A stretch of 64,000 nt of DNA from Citrobacter sp. Marseille-Q6884 (GTDB taxonomy: Bacteria > Pseudomonadota > Gammaproteobacteria > Enterobacterales > Enterobacteriaceae), in the NCBI RefSeq assembly GCF_945906775.1, contig NZ_CAMDRE010000002.1, positions 1,178,001 to 1,242,000 on the forward strand, read 5' to 3'. Each line of letters begins with the position of its first letter. The stretch's first letter is position 1. Positions 62,119-64,000 of the stretch are shown here, piece by piece. The notes under the pieces were generated by a model that was not told where the DNA came from, did no database searches, and saw nothing but the letters and a program-made list of their open reading frames with translations. The translations under genes were made by a program, and so were the position numbers.

Positions 62119-62167
62119 GGGGGCAAATTTGGGGGCAAAAAAAAGAAAAAGGGGCAAAAAAGGGGCA
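62119..62167. repeat. Four GGGGCA repeats downstream of the RTX gene (integrase arm-site candidates)
   Basis: GGGGGCA at 62119-62125, GGGGGCA at 62131-62137, GGGGCA at 62151-62156 and 62162-62167, in A/T-rich context. The last two are 11 bp apart, as are the two copies beside the ttcA prophage att core. No integrase gene is nearby. The rest of 62060-62272 shows only a palindrome after the RTX stop (TCCCGCCC/GGGTGGGA). Confidence 0.45.
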
Positions 62168-62272
62168 TTAAAAAGGCCTTTTATGTCCGATAGTGGCTTT
62201 TGCTAGAACCCTCTAAGTAATTGAAAACCACAAAAAACATAATGTTTACAAGAATGTATTAAAAAAGTTACC

Positions 62273-62289
62273 ATACCCCCCTATAGTAT
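62273..62289 (+). promoter_or_regulatory. FrmR operator
   Basis: ATACCCCCCTATAGTAT fits the ATAC...GTAT, G/C-tract type of site bound by formaldehyde-sensing FrmR tetramers. It lies 11 bp before the frmR start codon, overlapping the expected promoter or 5' leader. Confidence 0.75.
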
Positions 62290-62300
62290 CTGGAGGGCGT

Positions 62301-62576
62301 ATGCCGCATTCACCTGAAGACAAAAAACGCATTCTGACTCGTGTTCGCCGTATTCGCGGTCAGGTAGATGCGCTAGAGCGCGCGCTGGAGTCTGGGGAAC
62401 CTTGTCTGGCGATCCTGCAACAAATTGCCGCTGTTCGCGGTGCATCCAATGGCCTGATGGGCGAAATGGTTGAAATCCACCTGAAAGATGAACTGGTCAG
62501 TGGGGAGACAACGCCTGATCAGCGTGCCGTGCGTATGGCGGAAATCGGCCATCTTCTTCGTGCTTATCTAAAATAA
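62301..62576 (+). CDS. frmR: Formaldehyde-responsive repressor FrmR
   Basis: A 91-aa CsoR/RcnR-family all-helical repressor, apparently identical in type to Salmonella FrmR. Formaldehyde-reactive Cys35 (SGEPCLAIL) and the N-terminal proline (MPHSPEDKKR) that joins in methylene crosslinking are present. Represses frmR-frmA and lifts on formaldehyde. Ribosome site TGGAGGGCGT. 32 bp before frmA. Confidence 0.95.
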   Translation: MPHSPEDKKRILTRVRRIRGQVDALERALESGEPCLAILQQIAAVRGASNGLMGEMVEIHLKDELVSGETTPDQRAVRMAEIGHLLRAYLK

Positions 62577-62608
62577 CACCATCACCTCGCAATAATGGGA
62601 AGAGACAT

Positions 62609-63727
62609 ATGAAATCACGTGCAGCAGTTGCATTCGGCCCCGGCCAACCGTTAAAAATCGTTGAAATCGACGTCGCACCGCCAAAAAAGGGGGAAGTACT
62701 GGTAAAAATCACCCATACCGGTGTGTGCCATACTGACGCATTTACGCTCTCTGGCGACGATCCAGAAGGTGTATTTCCGGCAGTGCTGGGTCATGAAGGC
62801 GGCGGCATCGTGGTGGAAGTGGGAGAAGGCGTCACCAGCCTGAAACCCGGCGATCATGTGATCCCGCTGTACACCGCAGAATGTGGCGAGTGTAAGTTCT
62901 GTAAGTCCGGTAAAACCAATCTGTGTCAGGCGGTACGTGCCACTCAGGGTAAGGGGCTGATGCCGGATGGTACGACGCGTTTCTCTTATAACGGCGAACC
63001 CATTTATCACTATATGGGGACCAGCACCTTCAGTGAATATACCGTTTGCGCGGAGATCTCGCTGGCGAAGGTAAACCCGCAGGCCCCGCTGGACAAAGTG
63101 TGCCTGCTGGGTTGTGGCGTCACGACCGGGATCGGCGCGGTACACAACACCGCGAAGGTAAAAGAAGGTGACACCGTGGCCGTGTTTGGTCTGGGCGGGA
63201 TTGGCCTGGCGGTGATTCAGGGTGCGGTACAGGCGAAAGCCGGTCGCATTTTAGCGGTCGATACGAACCCGGAGAAATTCAAGCTGGCGGGAGAAATGGG
63301 GGCGACCGATTTCATCAACCCTAATGATTACGATAAACCCGTTCAGGATGTGATTGTCGAGCTCACCGACGGTGGCGTGGACTTTAGCTTTGAATGTATC
63401 GGTAATGTGAATGTGATGCGTGCCGCGCTGGAATGCTGTCATAAAGGCTGGGGTGAAAGCATCATTATTGGGGTTGCGGGTGCCGGACAAGAGATCAAAA
63501 CACGTCCGTTCCAGTTGGTTACCGGCCGCGTCTGGCGTGGCTCTGCGTTTGGTGGCGTCAAAGGGCGCACACAGCTTCCGGGAATGGTAGAAGAAGCGAT
63601 GAGCGGGAAAATTCAGCTGGATCCGTTTATCACGCATCGTTTACCGCTGGAGCAGATTAACGAGGCATTTGATTTAATGCATGAAGGGAAATCTATCCGT
63701 ACCGTTATCCACTTTGGGGATAACTGA
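62609..63727 (+). CDS. frmA: S-(hydroxymethyl)glutathione dehydrogenase FrmA (class III alcohol dehydrogenase)
   Basis: A 372-aa zinc-dependent dehydrogenase. Catalytic zinc ligands lie in GVCHTD and GHEGGG, the structural zinc in CGECKFCKSGKTNLC, and the NAD loop in GLGGIGLAV. Oxidises S-hydroxymethylglutathione formed from formaldehyde and glutathione; also reduces S-nitrosoglutathione. The next step enzyme FrmB is not encoded after it, as in Salmonella where the gene is called adhC. Confidence 0.96.
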   Translation: MKSRAAVAFGPGQPLKIVEIDVAPPKKGEVLVKITHTGVCHTDAFTLSGDDPEGVFPAVLGHEGGGIVVEVGEGVTSLKPGDHVIPLYTAECGECKFCKSGKTNLCQAVRATQGKGLMPDGTTRFSYNGEPIYHYMGTSTFSEYTVCAEISLAKVNPQAPLDKVCLLGCGVTTGIGAVHNTAKVKEGDTVAVFGLGGIGLAVIQGAVQAKAGRILAVDTNPEKFKLAGEMGATDFINPNDYDKPVQDVIVELTDGGVDFSFECIGNVNVMRAALECCHKGWGESIIIGVAGAGQEIKTRPFQLVTGRVWRGSAFGGVKGRTQLPGMVEEAMSGKIQLDPFITHRLPLEQINEAFDLMHEGKSIRTVIHFGDN

Positions 63728-63734
63728 TTCATCC

Positions 63735-63756
63735 GCCAGCGGAATTCTCCGCTGGC
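63735..63756 (+). terminator. frmA terminator hairpin
   Basis: GCCAGCGGA / TCCGCTGGC with a 4-nt ATTC loop, 7 bp after the frmA stop. A run of six Ts follows only after 14 more bases, so efficiency is uncertain. Confidence 0.6.
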
Positions 63757-63817
63757 ACTTGCCTGAATTTTTTAGAATTATGTTGTGAAAGTGTGACGAA
63801 TGCTGCGCTTTTCGCGG

Positions 63818-63844
63818 TAAGCAAACGACACCGATTGCCGATGA
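63818..63844 (+). promoter_or_regulatory. Sigma-28 (FliA) type promoter for trg
   Basis: TAAGCAAA, 11 bp, then GCCGATGA, compared with the flagellar consensus TAAAGTTT-N11-GCCGATAA. It lies 53 bp before the trg start codon. Confidence 0.7.
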
Positions 63845-63896
63845 CTATCTAACGGGCGTGTTTTCACGCATAACCCCTACAAGAGAGTCGACGGTC

Positions 63897-64000
63897 ATGG
63901 ACAACACAACATCGATGCAAACCCGGCGTTCGCTGGGTTTTCTGCATCAAATCCGACTGGTTCCGCTGTTTTCCTCCATTCTCGGTGGCATCCTTTTGCT
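63897..64000 (+). CDS. trg: Methyl-accepting chemotaxis protein Trg, N-terminal part
   Basis: The window ends after 34 codons. RRSLGFLHQIRLVPLFSSIL matches the N-terminus of Trg, the ribose/galactose chemoreceptor, with its first membrane helix just beginning. In Salmonella trg also neighbours the frmA/adhC-frmR pair. Ribosome site is weak (GAGTCGACGGTC). Confidence 0.88.
   Translation, partial: MDNTTSMQTRRSLGFLHQIRLVPLFSSILGGILL

Noticed and set aside
1..64000. tRNA or rRNA genes serving as integration sites
   Set aside because: No cloverleaf with CCA-like end or rRNA sequence was recognised in the window.

Overview
The window is chromosomal DNA of an enterobacterium close to Escherichia, Salmonella and Citrobacter. 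The backbone order ynaJ-uspE ... fnr-ogt-smrA-dgcM ... zntB-fnrS-dbpA-ttcA ... uspF-ompN-micC-ydbK-ydbJ-hslJ-ldhA ... ydbH-ynbE-ydbL ... azoR-hrpA-ydcF-aldA-gapC-cybB ... trg follows the E. coli K-12 terminus-side region. The frmR-frmA-trg end matches the Salmonella arrangement as I remember it. A chromosomal TEM-like class A beta-lactamase between ldhA and ydbH, together with an intact gapC, suggests a Citrobacter (a GIL-type enzyme from C. gillenii comes to mind). The species is inference.

Layout. (1) 0-1.1 kb: end of ynaJ, then uspE. (2) 1.1-11.6 kb: an insertion between uspE and fnr, bounded by an imperfect 50-bp direct repeat (42/50 identical), with a tyrosine-integrase C-terminal relic just inside the left copy. 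It carries an ascorbate-type PTS operon (EIIA, EIIB, EIIC broken by a 1-nt frameshift, UlaD-like decarboxylase, UlaG-like lactonase), a PRD regulator, an unknown 225-aa protein, and a divergent LysR / aspartase-family lyase pair. (3) 11.6-22.8 kb: fnr, ogt, smrA, two cyclic-di-GMP genes, a chemoreceptor, zntB, the sRNA FnrS, a small proline-rich ORF, dbpA and ttcA. (4) 22.8-24.1 kb: prophage remnant at the Rac attachment site in ttcA, holding a broken integrase, a methylase fragment and a small secreted protein. (5) 24.3-46.7 kb: mostly conserved backbone with the sRNA MicC and the beta-lactamase gene. (6) 46.7-51.2 kb: complete arsRDABC operon. (7) 51.2-62.2 kb: accessory island with an IS1-family relic, two tandem copies of a two-gene envelope module (secreted A protein plus membrane-anchored B protein) and a 2283-aa RTX calcium-binding protein. 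(8) 62.3-64 kb: formaldehyde-responsive frmR-frmA and the start of trg.

The most distinctive locus is the A-B-A'-B'-RTX array at 51.7-62.1 kb. The spacer between the two A-B modules still holds the first 23 codons of a deleted RTX gene, so an ancestral A-B-RTX unit was duplicated and one RTX copy lost. A and A' are nearly identical in their first half and diverge in the second. The RTX gene itself changes from AT-rich to GC-richer DNA just before a FrpC-like Asp-Pro self-processing module. This looks like an exchangeable N-terminal effector region on a conserved RTX carrier, with cognate A-B envelope proteins. The functional reading is inference, and no type I secretion genes are present in the window.

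Regulatory sites readable by eye include FNR boxes before fnr and fnrS, a dyad before arsR, a FrmR-type ATAC-N9-GTAT operator and a sigma-28-type promoter before trg.
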